A stretch of 64,000 nt of DNA from Tillus elongatus (taxonomy: Eukaryota; Arthropoda; Insecta; Coleoptera; Cleridae). Every line of letters starts with the position of its first letter. Within the stretch, counting starts at the first letter, position 1. The position numbers were made by a program, and so were the translations under genes. The stretch covers positions 130,685,454 through 130,749,453 of the forward strand of contig OZ023263.1 of assembly GCA_964006375.1 (NCBI GenBank), given 5' to 3'. A model generated the notes under the pieces. It did not search any database. It had not been told where the DNA came from and saw only the letters and a program-made list of their open reading frames with translations. Below, piece by piece: positions 35,844 to 48,651 of the stretch.

Positions 35844-36089
35844 TACACAACATACATGAACAAGTAATGGTTGTTAAGTATTACAGGGTGAATTGAAAAA
35901 TAGAGCGCGAATAGGAATTATTAAACAAATTTATATAAGGTATAAATGTAAAATAGATACGATATGAATGCACAGATAAAAGCCTGGACGCAGCAAGTGC
36001 GTTTTGGTAGTGAATTTTCATAGAAGTGATCTGGCACAAAATATTTTATAACTTTTTTTTCTTGTAACATAGAAATCTAAATTTTGGTG

Positions 36090-36550
<461 letters not shown>

Positions 36551-36564
36551 ATATAAAAATTGAA

Positions 36565-36686
36565 ACTGACCCCGGATATGGGTTCTAGGGGTCCTAGATC
36601 GCGCTCATTTGAAGAAATTTTTTCAAAATTCAAAAGTCGAGATCTCCTCATTAGTGAATTTTTTCTAAGAAAATTCACTAAAAATA
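36565..36686 (+). repeat. (TA)n-adjacent dispersed repeat, copy 1
   Basis: Contains GGATATGGGTTCTAGGGGTCCTAG, GCTCATTTGAAGAAATTTTTTC and AAAAGTCGAGATC. A second copy at 37771-37893 has the same order and also directly follows a (TA)n array. Confidence 0.85.
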
Positions 36687-36856
36687 TTGGAGGAAATTTA
36701 CAGGAAGCTCATTGGTACTTCTGCTATTGGTTTCTCGCTGATTTCCCTCTGGCAGTGTGGACTGACTTGCACCGGTGTGGATGTTCGATGTTGCACATAA
36801 ACTTTTAGAAAAAAGACCGAAACTAATTTTACGAAGATTTAAAGCTTGCCAAAATC

Positions 36857-37142
36857 AGGTTCTATGCAGCGCCAATTAGGTTTTTTCGTAGCGATTGTCC
36901 GAAAAAAGTAATTTATTTATTTAAGTGGTACAATTATTACAGTCTTAAAATTTATTATAAAATATGTGATTCAAAACAACATGTGAACAACTAGAGTTAC
37001 AGCGATTGAATGAAATAATGTTCTACAGAACTAACATAAATGCAAACGTCTGCATCAGCACTCTTACACAGGTCACTAAACTGATGATGCATGGTTTCAG
37101 GATTCGTCGTATTTTGTATGATGTTGAGAATATACAGGGATG

Positions 37143-37147
<5 letters not shown>
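36857..37147 (-). promoter_or_regulatory. 5' LTR and primer-binding site of element B
   Basis: LTR 37147-36875, then TGGCGCTGCATAGAACCTG as primer-binding site. The LTR lies directly beside (TA)n on its outer side. Confidence 0.88.

Positions 37148-37221
<74 letters not shown>
37148..37221. repeat. (TA)n microsatellite, right flank of element B
   Basis: TA array between element B's 5' LTR and the hammerhead ribozyme. Together with 30101-30187 it marks the insertion target. Confidence 0.95.
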
Positions 37222-37224
<3 letters not shown>

Positions 37225-37225
<1 letters not shown>

Positions 37226-37295
37226 ATTATTACTGAAAAAACATACTAGTTTCGCTCTTATTTGAGCTCATCAGTGTGTTATACCAGCAATAATC
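37225..37295 (-). ncRNA. Hammerhead ribozyme, type I architecture
   Basis: On the minus strand the order of parts is: GATTATTGCTG (stem I, 5' strand), an internal loop, ACA, the invariant CTGATGA, stem II GCTC-AAATAA-GAGC, the invariant GAA, a minimal stem III ACT/AGT, the cleavage nucleotide A (37244), TGT, five T, then CAGTAATAATC. The last block pairs with the first over 11 bp with one G-U, and ACA pairs with TGT. Every conserved core base is present, and NUH is GUA. Predicted self-cleavage is between 37244 and 37243. Short stem III with a bulged stem I is the form known from Penelope-like elements and retrozymes. No reverse transcriptase lies nearby, so it may be an orphan end of such an element. 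Confidence 0.85.
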
Positions 37296-37544
37296 AAAAC
37301 ATATCAAAATTAATTGACTAAACGTAGCCAAATTCTAAACGAAGAGTGAGATGTACAAGCTACTGACATCTAGGACGAAACATACTAGTTTTGTCTGTAA
37401 AAGAAAACTAGTATGTGTTTCCGGTTATAATCTTGATATATCTATTTTTATATTATTCGTATATTTGCTTATAGGAATATAGTTACAGGGCTAACAAAAG
37501 ATCGTTTGTGGCTGTACGGCGGCACCTGACCTACAGAACTTGTA

Positions 37545-37767
<223 letters not shown>

Positions 37768-37770
37768 TTA

Positions 37771-37893
37771 TGTAGCTGATCCAGGATATGTATTCTAGGG
37801 GCCTAGTTCGTGCTCATTTGAAGAAATTTTTTTCAAAATTCAAAAGTCGAGATCACCTCATTGGTAAAATTTTTAAAGAAAATTCACTTAAAA
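37771..37893 (+). repeat. (TA)n-adjacent dispersed repeat, copy 2
   Basis: Diverged copy of 36565-36686 (GGATATGTATTCTAGGGGCCTAG, GCTCATTTGAAGAAATTT, AAAAGTCGAGATC), again just downstream of a (TA)n array. Confidence 0.85.
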
Positions 37894-39070
37894 TTCCAAT
37901 ACACAAGACGTAACTTGCATATGTCAGATTGACTCTTCTAAACTTGATTCAAATTTAACATACAAAATTTTGCGATTTTTGTTACATTTTTTCAAGTTCA
38001 ATTTTAAAACTCGCTTTATATGCTGTATATTTTTCCAATCCATGTTGTAGCGGTGATAATGGAATAATAGTCGAACGCATCTGACGGCTATTCCACAATT
38101 TTTTAAGAAATATATGGAATGTATTACCCTGCCAAGAATGTACAGGAAAATACTTTATTTCAAAACTTATTAAGAAGGATTATCTATTTACAAAATTGGG
38201 AAACTTAAGAGCTCTTTTAAGCAATACAGGACACATGCTATAAATAATTTTTCAATAGTCCTTCGTTTCGATACATAAACGACTGTAGGGTCAAAATTTA
38301 TGTATAGAAGTTTGAATCTGATAAAGTAATAACCATTATGTGCAACTGATAAATTTCAATACGGCATCGATATTATCCAAGCTTTGGTCCAGAAGATGAG
38401 GAATTGTTAGTGTGGTGATTCATCATGAATATAAAGTCACGATACGGTCTTTCGCAAACACACGAAAGCACAGCGCGTCTTCTTATTTCCGGACCAAATT
38501 TATCGCGAATGGTCGAAAATAGCAGTAAATGGAAACAACTAATGGCAAGGAATAAATCACGGAACAATATGTAGTACGCTCTGACTCGCATTGTGCACAA
38601 GATAAAACAGTACGGACTCACTCAGCTGAAATCTTATTTGAAACTTTGCGATTGGAAATGTGTACTGGATTGAGCGTATCGGAGATATCTCGTCTGCAAA
38701 CTAAAACATCCTTTCTCGTTTGTCATTCCACTCGCTGCGTCTTATATCCATATTTATTAAAGTCTTAATATTAATTCATATCGACCTTTTGTGTTTTGAA
38801 AAATGACTCGAGGTTTTCTTGGAGCAGCATAATAAACAAGAGACATCGAAAAATACAACAGTATCTGTTTGCTCGTTTTGTTATACCTCAGATTGCGTCA
38901 CTGTTTTGCAGCTAATCTGAATTTTTTAAAACTAAAACAGATAAAAGCGTTTTTTTTTCTATCAAGGGCATTTCTTTGGATTGCCAAATACCGTTGGAAA
39001 TGTATTTTTCTTTTGATAATACTACAAGAATGAACATACTGCATAAAAGTTGCTGTTTAAAATATTTATG

Positions 39071-39168
<98 letters not shown>

Positions 39169-39965
39169 CTGCGGTGGATATGGCGTCAGTACGAAGACAA
39201 GTTATATGGCGTCCACGAGAATTAACGCGAATATATTAAAATTTGTTCATATATATTAATTTTTAGTAATGTACATTAGCAAACCGAATTTTAATTAGCA
39301 AAAAATTTTTTGGTCAACTTTCATTCTCCAGTGTTTATGAACTCCTTTTAAAGACTACAGCGATATCAGCTCCTTATTGTATATATTTCCCAATCTACAG
39401 TGGATATGGCGTCATACGTCGTTGCCACTTTCTATACCTAGATATACCTACATTAACAGGATAAAAGAGTTAAGTTTAAAAGGGGAATCAAGCATCTAGG
39501 TAATTTGGTTTCGGTAACAGAATCACTGTTAATTAAAATCGGGGTAATTATTTTATTGTCGAACCAATTAGGTCATTATATTTCGTTTGTCTTACTAATA
39601 CATTTGAAAATGTTTTAGTCACTTTTTTACTTAAGTTTTGGGGAGATGATTTTATTACATTTTAATAAAAAGAGTTTTTTTTTAATTTATCTTTGCATTG
39701 TCACAGTTATTGCAAGTAGCTTTAAGATAAGCATATAGTTATAAGAAAAGAGTCGACTATATTATTCTTACTGACCGCAGGACCGAAGCATCAGTGAAGG
39801 CAATTATTTATTTCGTTTTTTTTTTACTAGACACAGTTAATCTAATTATGTTAAAATGTAAAACACTGTTCTATCAAATTAGCTATTACTTCCACATCGT
39901 GACGTGTGGAAGTATCGCATCGGTGACAATTTTGTTGTTTAAACGTCGGAAAAAGTATCAAAATA
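37894..39965. other. No gene; (TA)n at 39074-39164
   Basis: AT-rich DNA without recognisable coding frames. A (TA)n array lies at 39074-39164 and is followed by CATCCTGCGGTGGATATGGCGTC, a motif found inverted beside another (TA)n array at 44815. A further TGGATATGGCGTCATACG copy is at about 39400. Confidence 0.5.
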
Positions 39966-39969
39966 TGTA

Positions 39970-40600
39970 TAAAATATGATTTCGGAACGAAATTTGTTTT
40001 TGTCTGTCGGACTGTATGTCTGTTTGTAGCCACAGTAACTTTAGAACGAATTGAGATATCGTCTTCAAATTTGGTATACAGTTAGCAGTGGACAAACGAA
40101 CGGTTCGGATTGTTTTTGGGTAAAATTACTTTAGGGGGTAGGGGATGAATGGGAGGGAGTGTGATTTGGAGAAAATTTACATTTTTATCGTTAAAACTTA
40201 AGTAATATGAGGTTTTAGGGTTTATTTATTAGAAAACATTTAATCTCATCAAACATGTGGTATTCTGTACTGAAATTAAATTATGGGTTGAATCTGTGGG
40301 GGTGAAATATTGTTGACAAAAATTTCGAATTTTTTACTAACACAGCGTAAAAAGTCTAAAAAACTATAGAAAACTTGATTCTGGAACGAATTTTTTTTGG
40401 TCTGTCGGTCGGTCGGTCTGTCTGCATGTACGTCTGTCTGTTAATAGGCGCAATAACTTTCGAACAAATTGAGATATCATCTTCAAATTTCGTATCTGTT
40501 TAGCACCCGACAAAGCAACGCTTCGAATTGTTTTTGGGTAAAATCGCTTCAGGGGGTAGGGGATAAATAAGGGATGATTTGGTGAAAATTGAATTTTTTC
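39970..40600 (+). repeat. Direct repeats about 410 bp apart
   Basis: 39970-40200 and 40378-40600 share GGAACGAA, TTTTTGTCTGTCGG, CTTTCGAACAAATTGAGATATC-type sequence, TTGTTTTTGGGTAAAAT and AGGGGGTAGGGGAT. They are diverged. Confidence 0.75.
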
Positions 40601-40984
40601 AATAAAACTAACTAACTAATATAGCCGAATATAACGTTTCAAAAGGTAATAGGTAAAATTAAAATCCTTTTATGCTCCTGCCTTCAGAGGGATGTAAAGC
40701 CGTTTGTGAATTATCATTTACTTATTACTCTTAAAAAAAAATGACTTCTATTCGTGATAACTGAACATAGTAGTGTAAACAGCAGCATATCAAATAAAGC
40801 AGGATGCATATGTGTTTCATTAAATAATCTTGGAAATTAAGTCTATTGGTGATAATCTAAAAATTATATATATTTACATATATATGTATATATCGAGATA
40901 ATAATCCGACAGAATGCGTCAACTCCATTTCAGAAATTATTTTATTATGCATAGAAACCTATATTCCCCATTCATTAAAACATG

Positions 40985-42740
40985 TCGATTCGAAATCAAA
41001 ATAAAGCTTGCCGAAAAGCAGTAGTTGCCGCAAATTCTGCCTACAAACTTTGGCGCAAAAACCCTAGCAGCGAAACTCACGCCGCCTTTGCATCAGCAAG
41101 GAACCAAACAGACAATCGATCAAGCCAAAAATGATTTCCACCAATCAGTAAGTGACAAAGACATATCTTGTCCAAACAATACTCGACGTTTCTGGCTTAT
41201 GACAAAAATTATAGGTAGAAATTTCACCAGCAGCTCCTTTCCTCCCCTGGCATCAAATAATGGAGTATTCGCCGTATCTTCAGAAGAAAGGCCAATCTAT
41301 TCGCCCGTAATTTGCTTCTAATTCCAGGCTTGTTTTGCAGTAAAATAGCCCACCAACTATTCCAGCTGTAAAGTCTAAATTGGGAGAAATATTATTTAGG
41401 CATCGTAATGTTAAGCACATATTTGAAAATTTCGACATTAAAAAGGTATCAAGATCCGATAGAATCTCAGCAATAGTTCTTAAAATGTGTGCTCCTGAAC
41501 TGACTCCAATTTTATGTCGCCTCTTTTCAAAGTCGTATATGGAGGAATCGCATCTTCCTGGAAATAATCTGCACAGCATCAGTTTTGTGATCGTCAATAC
41601 AGCTTTTGTCAAAACCGGCGATAATCCGACATACGTCACTCTTTGATGTTCTGCTTAATAAAAAATCGGAGCTGGTCATGCAATTTCGTTGTACATTTCT
41701 AAAGCATTAGATCGGATCTGGCATGCGGCACTCTTCAATAAAAAAAATATCATACTGATTGCTTTTAAAAATATGCCTATGGTTATTTAGTTTTCTGAAG
41801 GATCGGTTCTTGCGTATTGTTGTCGATGCTGCTTTATCAGATTAATTAAAAATGAATGCGGGTGTTCCACAGAGGTCCATTTTAGCTCTCACACTTTTTC
41901 CTTCGCATATAAACCAACAATCCAATCCACAGCTTTGCTGATGATAGTACTCTTCGCAGCAAGATCTCATGGATGCCCCCAATATCTGCTTATAGCTCCT
42001 TATCATTAAGAGTTAAAGTAACCCACTCCCTAAATGATGACCCGTCTAAAATTTTCAGCTGGGGCTCTGCAAATTTGGTTATGTTTGATAAACACAGAAT
42101 TGCCTCTTCCCTAGGAAGGGTGACATTCTGGGCCTAGACGTCCAGATGGCTGGCAAAATACTATCCAAAAATCCACAATCTCTACATTAGATATAACTTT
42201 TGCAGATGATCTTTGCTGGCACCTAAAAGCTTCAGCATCAAAAAGCTTGGCTGTCTATTTTATATGAAAAGTTTGCTTTCATCACAGCAGCTTTTGATCC
42301 TGTATAAAGCACAGATACATCCACAGTTGGAATACTGATTGCATGTCTGGGGTGCTGCCCCAAAAACAAACTTGTCCCTCCTATATTCTATTCAGAAACG
42401 AGCTGTTCGCTTTATAGGAGATTCATTATATCACAGGCAATCTCACTTTTCTCGAGCACAAAAGAAAGGTTTGAGATCTCTGCTTCTGTTATCGATATAA
42501 CTACCAACGTTGCTCCTTAGAAATTGCTTCGTGGGTACCTCCGCTTGTAACCTTTAATCGGCCAACCCGTTTTAGATACAGCTGGAAAACACTTAAACAG
42601 TCTAATCTGAGTATTATTACTAAAATTGTTGGGACTGAAATAAAATAAATTCCATCGCTCTTTGTTAAGTTAATTATGAAGTGTTGAAAATAGTTCAAAT
42701 AAACTGGATTTATCTTCAAGCAGATACCCATCCTAAATAG
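40985..42740 (+). pseudogene. Non-LTR retrotransposon (Jockey/CR1-like) reverse-transcriptase relic
   Basis: Plus-strand pieces in three frames follow the order of a LINE ORF2. A pre-RT region with RKAVVAANSAYKLWRK is near 41015. KVSRSDRISAIVLKMCAPELTP, a 'K..G.D.I...LK.....L.P' RT motif, is near 41440. GVPQRSIL, RT block 5, is near 41865. The conserved C-terminal HPQLEYCLHVWGAAPKTN...LLYSIQKRAVRFIGD lies near 42320-42425. The YADD catalytic block near 41935 is barely recognisable. No endonuclease, poly-A tail or target duplication was identified. Stops and shifts occur throughout. Confidence 0.75.
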
Positions 42741-44254
42741 ATTCAGTAGGAAGTTGTTCTATGATGTATAAATATATCGTTTATTTATTATTTTGATAAT
42801 GCATTATTAATTTTTATACTTAATTCTATGGTTTGCCAATTAACACAATACCAAATTTTGCAAGATCTCGGTATAAATGAATCAAGGTTTCAGCTTACTT
42901 AATTTCAATTAAATAAAATTTTACAAAATTAAAAAAATAACGTAATAAGCAAGAGTTCTTTTAATACGAACCTACAATATTTATATAACTTTTTTAACAA
43001 ACTGAAAAATAGGTAAGTCAACCTAGCGGTATCAAAGCCTAGATAGTTATATTATTAGAATTAAAAAAAATCGCCAACTGATAGGATTCACAAACACATT
43101 TTTGATTATACAAGTAATCGTATTTTGTTTTGGATTATATCTGGCCTGTTTTAAAGAACATGCCACGTAAATATACAGTAGGCATTTAGCTGCAATATGT
43201 ATTTTTAAAATCCCGTTTTACATTTTAACATCCAATATAATTTTTACCTTGGTTAGGTTTTATAGACTTTTCTGATAAGGAGCATTTGCTACTGCATATT
43301 TATAATAAATTATAGCAAGTGTCAATAGATACATGCCAGAAAAACAAAAAACCACATTCGATGTTGCTGAATGTTGAATGCATATTTGACGTGTTTGAAC
43401 GAGGTTATTTTAACTAATAAGATATTTTTTATGAATGACTGCTATTTTGTTATAGATACATCTTTTTCTTTAAATTTTATCAAATAGTGATAGTAAAATT
43501 TTGTTAAGAAACACTTGCCGCCGTTTTGAAATCGGCCGGTTCAGTAAAAAATTACAATTTATTTGAGTTTTTAAAGACCATTTCAAAACACATTATAACG
43601 ATTTGCTGAATTATTAACTAAGCAATGTTTTCTATTTTAAAAACAGAACACAAAAAAACCTAAAGGCTATTACGATAGGACAGTTTTTTTAATAACTTTA
43701 CTTTACGCTTTCAAGAATTCCATATACCAAAAATGAAGTCATAAATAACCTTCATGCTCTTCAAAGTTATCTTGTATACAAAATTGTGCTACACAGGCAC
43801 ATTCAACCACGCACGCACACACACACACACACACACACAAACACGCGCGCCCTCCTTCGCGCGCACACAGGTACACTCGCACAAGTTTAGTATTTTTATA
43901 CTTATATTTTCATTTATTCAAGAACCTATATGAGTTTGTACCAGAACCTTGCATGAAAGACTTAGGTGAAATCAGAGGTTTTAGAAAAGTAGTGTTGATA
44001 AACTATGTTAGTGTATTAAATTAAAAAAATTCAAAATTTCAAACGATACAGTACTTTTCTACCTTACTGCATTTATTCAAATAACTGAGTTCAACACAAT
44101 CAAACTTCCACATACTTTCATATTCTCACCCTATTTTTTACCTCTTATTTGCCCAAACAATCTTTAAATGTGCATTCCTTAATAAAACTAAATTAAAACA
44201 ATAGAAAATTAAAATGATTTTGTTTATTTATTATTTGCGATTTGCTGTTCTCTA
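42741..44254. other. No gene; (CA)n at about 43809-43842
   Basis: AT-rich DNA with no recognised coding frame. A short (CA)n is followed by a GCGCGCCC...TTCGCGCGC stem near 43845-43865. Confidence 0.45.
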
Positions 44255-44362
44255 AAATCATTTCAATAAAATTTTCCATGTAAATATTCCTGAAAAACGT
44301 CAGTTAAATATTTCTATATTTAACTGAGAATATTTACATGGAAAATTTTATTTAAATGATTT
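44255..44362. repeat. Nested inverted repeat
   Basis: Outer arms 44255-44289 (AAATCATTTCAATAAAATTTTC...) and 44328-44362 pair almost fully. An inner stem CAGTTAAATAT/ATATTTAACTG lies at 44301-44326. Likely a foldback MITE remnant. Confidence 0.85.
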
Positions 44363-44709
44363 CACATTTAAACAAACGCTCCAGAAGACCCATAACATAT
44401 AAAGAGGCGGGAGTCCTTTTTATGCTAATAACGTAGAGTGTAGTGTATAACTTAAAATCTTAAGCAGAACAAACAATAAGCTACGTTGCCAATACCTGGA
44501 CGCCGTATCCTCTGTGAAGTAAACGTTGACTGTTCAAATATATACGTCGCGTATATTGATTCTTGATGGCGCCGCTAATAACAAGCCGTAGAAGCTTGAA
44601 CTAAGATATACAGTTTCATTCAAAATCCTGGTTTATGGCGTCAAAATAAAAATCTCAGAATCACTTCATAAAAGTCTAAAATGATCATAGAACCCAAAAA
44701 ATTAACAAT

Positions 44710-44750
44710 GCGATATGACGTCCGTATACCGGACGTATACGCCATATCGC
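44710..44750. repeat. Imperfect palindrome around GTCCGTATACCGGAC
   Basis: GCGATATGACG and CGCCATATCGC arms enclose GTCCG-TATAC-CGGAC. It is part of a segment rich in GGCGTCC and its reverse complement (44500-44810). Confidence 0.75.
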
Positions 44751-44810
44751 AGCGGACGCCGCATCTACCGTAAATGCATAATCTATGGACGCCATATCCA
44801 TCGTAGGATG

Positions 44811-44814
<4 letters not shown>

Positions 44815-44883
<69 letters not shown>
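44815..44883. repeat. (TA)n microsatellite
   Basis: TA array preceded by TCGTAGGATGTAAC, whose reverse complement begins like element B's LTR (GTTACATCC) and matches the sequence after the 39074 array. Confidence 0.95.
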
Positions 44884-44884
<1 letters not shown>

Positions 44885-44885
<1 letters not shown>

Positions 44886-44938
44886 CATACAGACTTCTTC
44901 ATGGTGAAGCCAGAGAAGTAGTCTCCAAGTCTGTATGT
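44885..44938. other. Three-way-junction fold between two (TA)n arrays
   Basis: A perfect 12-bp stem, ACATACAGACTT / AAGTCTGTATGT, encloses a CTTCA-TGG-TGAAG hairpin and a GAGA-AGTAG-TCTC hairpin, with CCA and C as junction linkers. It resembles a small cloverleaf. It does not contain a hammerhead core on either strand. Confidence 0.6.
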
Positions 44939-44980
44939 CGTAGTATGGACAAGTTCACCAAGTAAGGCAATAACAATCAA

Positions 44981-44983
<3 letters not shown>

Positions 44984-45033
<50 letters not shown>
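44984..45033. repeat. (TA)n microsatellite
   Basis: Followed by a TGTGTGTGAATGTATGTG stretch and then the inverted 36090-type repeat at 45086-45215. Confidence 0.95.
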
Positions 45034-45039
<6 letters not shown>

Positions 45040-45085
45040 TTGTGTGTGAATGTATGTGTATGTGTGTGTCACACCGATAACTCAA

Positions 45086-45215
45086 AAAATAATGGGCTGA
45101 TTTTGATGAAATAAGGCAGGTACCTTTCTTTTATAAGTGGCTTGGACAAATCCTTAGCAGAAAAATCTGATTTTCTGGGAAAATTTTGGGTTTACCTTCG
45201 GAAAAAAAATATCTC
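45086..45215 (-). repeat. Dispersed repeat, inverted member of the 36090-36400 family
   Basis: Reverse complement carries AAAATTTTCCCAGAAAATCAGATTTTTCTG and AAAAGAAAGGTACCTGCC, matching the CAAAATTTTCCCGGAAAAC...GATTTTCCTG...AAAAGAAAGGTACA unit. Again near a (TA)n array. Confidence 0.7.
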
Positions 45216-47826
45216 TCTAATTTATATACCCTGGGTTTTCTCCTTTTCCTACCTATACGTACATGTTGTATGCCCAGCTCCATTTCAATAACGCGATCAC
45301 TTTCACATGATTAGTTAGGTCCATTTTATCAGCCGTTCGTTCCTCTTGTACCGTTCAGAGTAATAGCTACATTTCATTCTTCTTTGCGCCATATGAATGT
45401 TTTTCCGCTCTTTTGTAAAGTTTTTAGCATCATATGTAAACATTGACTAAAAATATTATTGCACGTACAAAACAAGTATAACAAAGCATATTACTACCGA
45501 AAAGCAAAACTCTGTCAATAAAAATTGAGCAGTTTCTAATGTCATTAGAAGTCGAAAACGCGTAAATTGCATCTAGAAGGTTGTACATTATCAGTGGGAA
45601 ATAATTTTCCTACGAATTTTTCTCCTCTACCGTTTTTTGGTTCGTTATCATTTGCATGTATTTTGCCGAAGGCAACTAATAAAGAATTGTGTCTCTTAAC
45701 TCACTTTTATAAGACAAACTTCTTACTACTAATAATCAGATTAAGGGGAAGAGCTGGCCATTGGGCCTTTGTCACAGCGGCGCTTGAGATGTATGGTGAC
45801 GCTTCTATATAAATCCTTAGAGCACTATGCTTGGCCTCATTTCTTTGATCAAATTACACTGTCGTGGCACAAGTTTTTTGTGACGATTTGAATCCAAGAT
45901 TTTCCTTTTCACGTGACTGGAACATCAACTTCGCTTGGCCTTTACATTGGCAAAATACATCGAGCGAGGTTTTGACTTTTTCTTTGCCTGCCAGAATCGG
46001 GCTAATTATTTGAATGACCGTTCTTCTTTACCAGGTCTTTTTTACATTATAAACAAAGGTTTTTTATAAACTCTTTCGCCAATCTCCCTTTTGCACGATT
46101 CCAGTGTTTTACTTCTCTCCGTACAGTAATGGATTTCTGTATGATAGACCGCAAAATATTTTAGAACTTCTAGCAGGCTTGGACTTTTCTTTCTTGACCA
46201 GTCTTGGGATTGATGGTATTCTTACAACCTTCATTTGCCAGAACTCATCCAGTGTCACTTTGTTTTCATAAAAAACATTACCAAATTTTTACTGTTCCGT
46301 TGTTCATTTTACGCTAAAATATGGTATTTTTTGTAGGGATTTATTTATTTATCTTTAATAGCGCAAACATACTATCAGATAAACCCTTAATTAAGCCTTT
46401 AGGCGAGTTTTCATCTAAGGCACAATACTAACTATTACAACGACTCGAATATTAAACATTTGCATGTTCACACAATATAGGTAGAAAGTCTGACGTGCAT
46501 GCCGATGGCTTCAAATTGAGCAACGGGCTGTCCAAAAAAAGTGTTACATTCACCTATCAAAAATCACATATGCACACAATATACTACACCCACGATTTGT
46601 TGCCGCCTAATATCAGGAACAGCAAAGATGTTTTTGAGAAGTGCTTAATGACACTTGTATCTATGCAAGTAAAGGATTCGTTGGTTGTTAAAAGTTATCC
46701 TCTCCAAGATCGCCGCATATTGATTTTATACCTTAATATGTTTTATACAGTAAAATGTAATATGTTTTTATTTTTTGTTTATATTAACGAGCCACGATTA
46801 TATTTTCTATAGCAATTGGTAAATAAGGATATTCTATCATACTCTATAATAAAAAGAGCTGAATTTTATTATATCAAAATATCGGCGTGTCATTGCAAAC
46901 CACATACACACAAACACCACCGCAAATATTAAGGCCATTTAAATTATAGCATAAATGAGAAACGGTGTATGGTTAGTGTTGAACTTATCTATTAAAGGGT
47001 CAATGGATAGATTTTAAAGAAGACAACTGAAGTAAACTTTTGGAGAACAGTTTTATTACATAAGGTACAAGCTCAATGGTGCTAACCAAGCAAACATATC
47101 ATTAATTTTAACAAAGAGAAGGGGAGCAATAAGGATAAATATAAATTGAATTGCCATACCAAATATAAAGCTCAATTTTCATGTTACTTCAGAGTATTAT
47201 TGCGGGTGACTGTACAGAAAGCAAAAAACTAAGAAGGTAAATTGCGATGATACCGCAAGCGTTTGATAGATAATACCAAAAGAAAAACAATTGCTGCTTT
47301 GTTCTGCATAGTTTCTCTTCCCCATGACTGCGGGACAGGGAAATGTCACTAGTTGCGATTCATCGTCATGAGATACTGAAGCTGGACTGTATTTGGACAA
47401 TTTGTTCTACATGCGTTCTAGAAATTGTAGGTATGAATACCGATGAGGGAAAAGGAAGATCTATTTCCATTTGGATTGGTCAGTAAGAGGTCAGAGTTTA
47501 CCTCGAGAGCAAAATGGTATTTATCCCGTTGTCCTAGACTCTGGAAGAAATCTCTTCTGTTCCCTTATCGTTTTCCAGCCTGTGTAAACAATAGGGGCCT
47601 GGTGCCTCCACGTCTTCGCCTAGAGCAGAAAAGTACTAACTGTTCTTAGCAATTTGCGCAGTAATTTCGACTTCGGCCATATTTTCAGTAACAGCGCTTC
47701 CACCAAAGCGAATCAATTTTGTTTGTGGCTTTTAACAACGCCTGTATCTTGGCTATCGTACTCTTCTGCGTTTGTAGCGGTAATATATATCGTGGTCCGC
47801 TAGATTCTTATTTCTTGCTGGAAGAT
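45216..47826. other. No gene recognised
   Basis: Several short open frames (45567-45812, 46495-46812, 47443-47649) lack recognisable motifs. Some of this may be worn-out retrotransposon DNA upstream or downstream of the gag fragment at 47827. Confidence 0.35.
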
Positions 47827-48100
47827 TTAAAATTGTTGTGCTCTCCTTAGTAATTCATTAATACTGCCAAAATCACCTTCCGTAATATAATGTATGTACT
47901 CTGACCGCAAGCGCTTGTAAATCTGGTAAAGTTGGCGTATTTGAGAAAATGTATCTTTCCTCTGCATAAGCGTCTGTAAGAGAACTACAAAATCATTCAT
48001 TGACGCTCCGATCAATTGCATTTCTCTACTCTAGTGTAGTTTCTCCTCTTAGCCATCCTGATAGCTTTTCACCTTTACTGCCGGAGTTGATGTTCTCTGA
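47827..48100 (-). pseudogene. Retrotransposon Gag capsid fragment
   Basis: The minus frame 48021-47827 contains LQTLMQRKDTFSQIRQLYQIYKRLRSEYIHYI and SINELLRRAQQF, the pattern of the C-terminal capsid domain of LTR-retrotransposon Gag. A preceding LSGWLRGET piece in another frame (about 48070-48040) fits the N-terminal side. Isolated, with no LTR detected. Confidence 0.5.
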
Positions 48101-48492
48101 TTATATTTTGGATTATAGTTCACATTTTTTCTCTCATTGAGAGTGTGTCGAGTCAAAATTTTATAGTTATCGTAAAAGCGTTTGAAACATATTTTTATAC
48201 CCCTCGCTTAGTTGCCAAATTGCTAAAACAATTTTTATTATAAGTAAATAATTGGACAGGGTTACCAAACGTATAAGACTTTTTTAACATTTTCTAAATA
48301 ACAGAAACCTGTCTATGGAGTATAGCACTTGATGGTTAACTATTTAACCTAATAAATTCAGATTTGTCTACCGTGTTAGTCGTTAGTGTAAAATAACTTT
48401 TGGAAAGACTCAGTATGATAAAGGAAAAGAATATAAGCCTGATTATATAATAACTAAAATAATACTTATAATCAATCGTGTTTACTTTTATG

Positions 48493-48609
<117 letters not shown>

Positions 48610-48651
48610 GTTATTTTTGTATGTAATTAAGTATTTTAAGTTTATTGTAAT

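Noticed and set aside
37362..37405. Possible third hammerhead (CTGACATC...GGACGAAAC) on the plus strand
   Set aside because: The core has two changes at invariant positions and stem II cannot form.
41280..41646. Minus-strand frame of 119 codons opposite the LINE relic
   Set aside because: The plus strand carries the recognisable RT motifs; the minus frame is a shadow.
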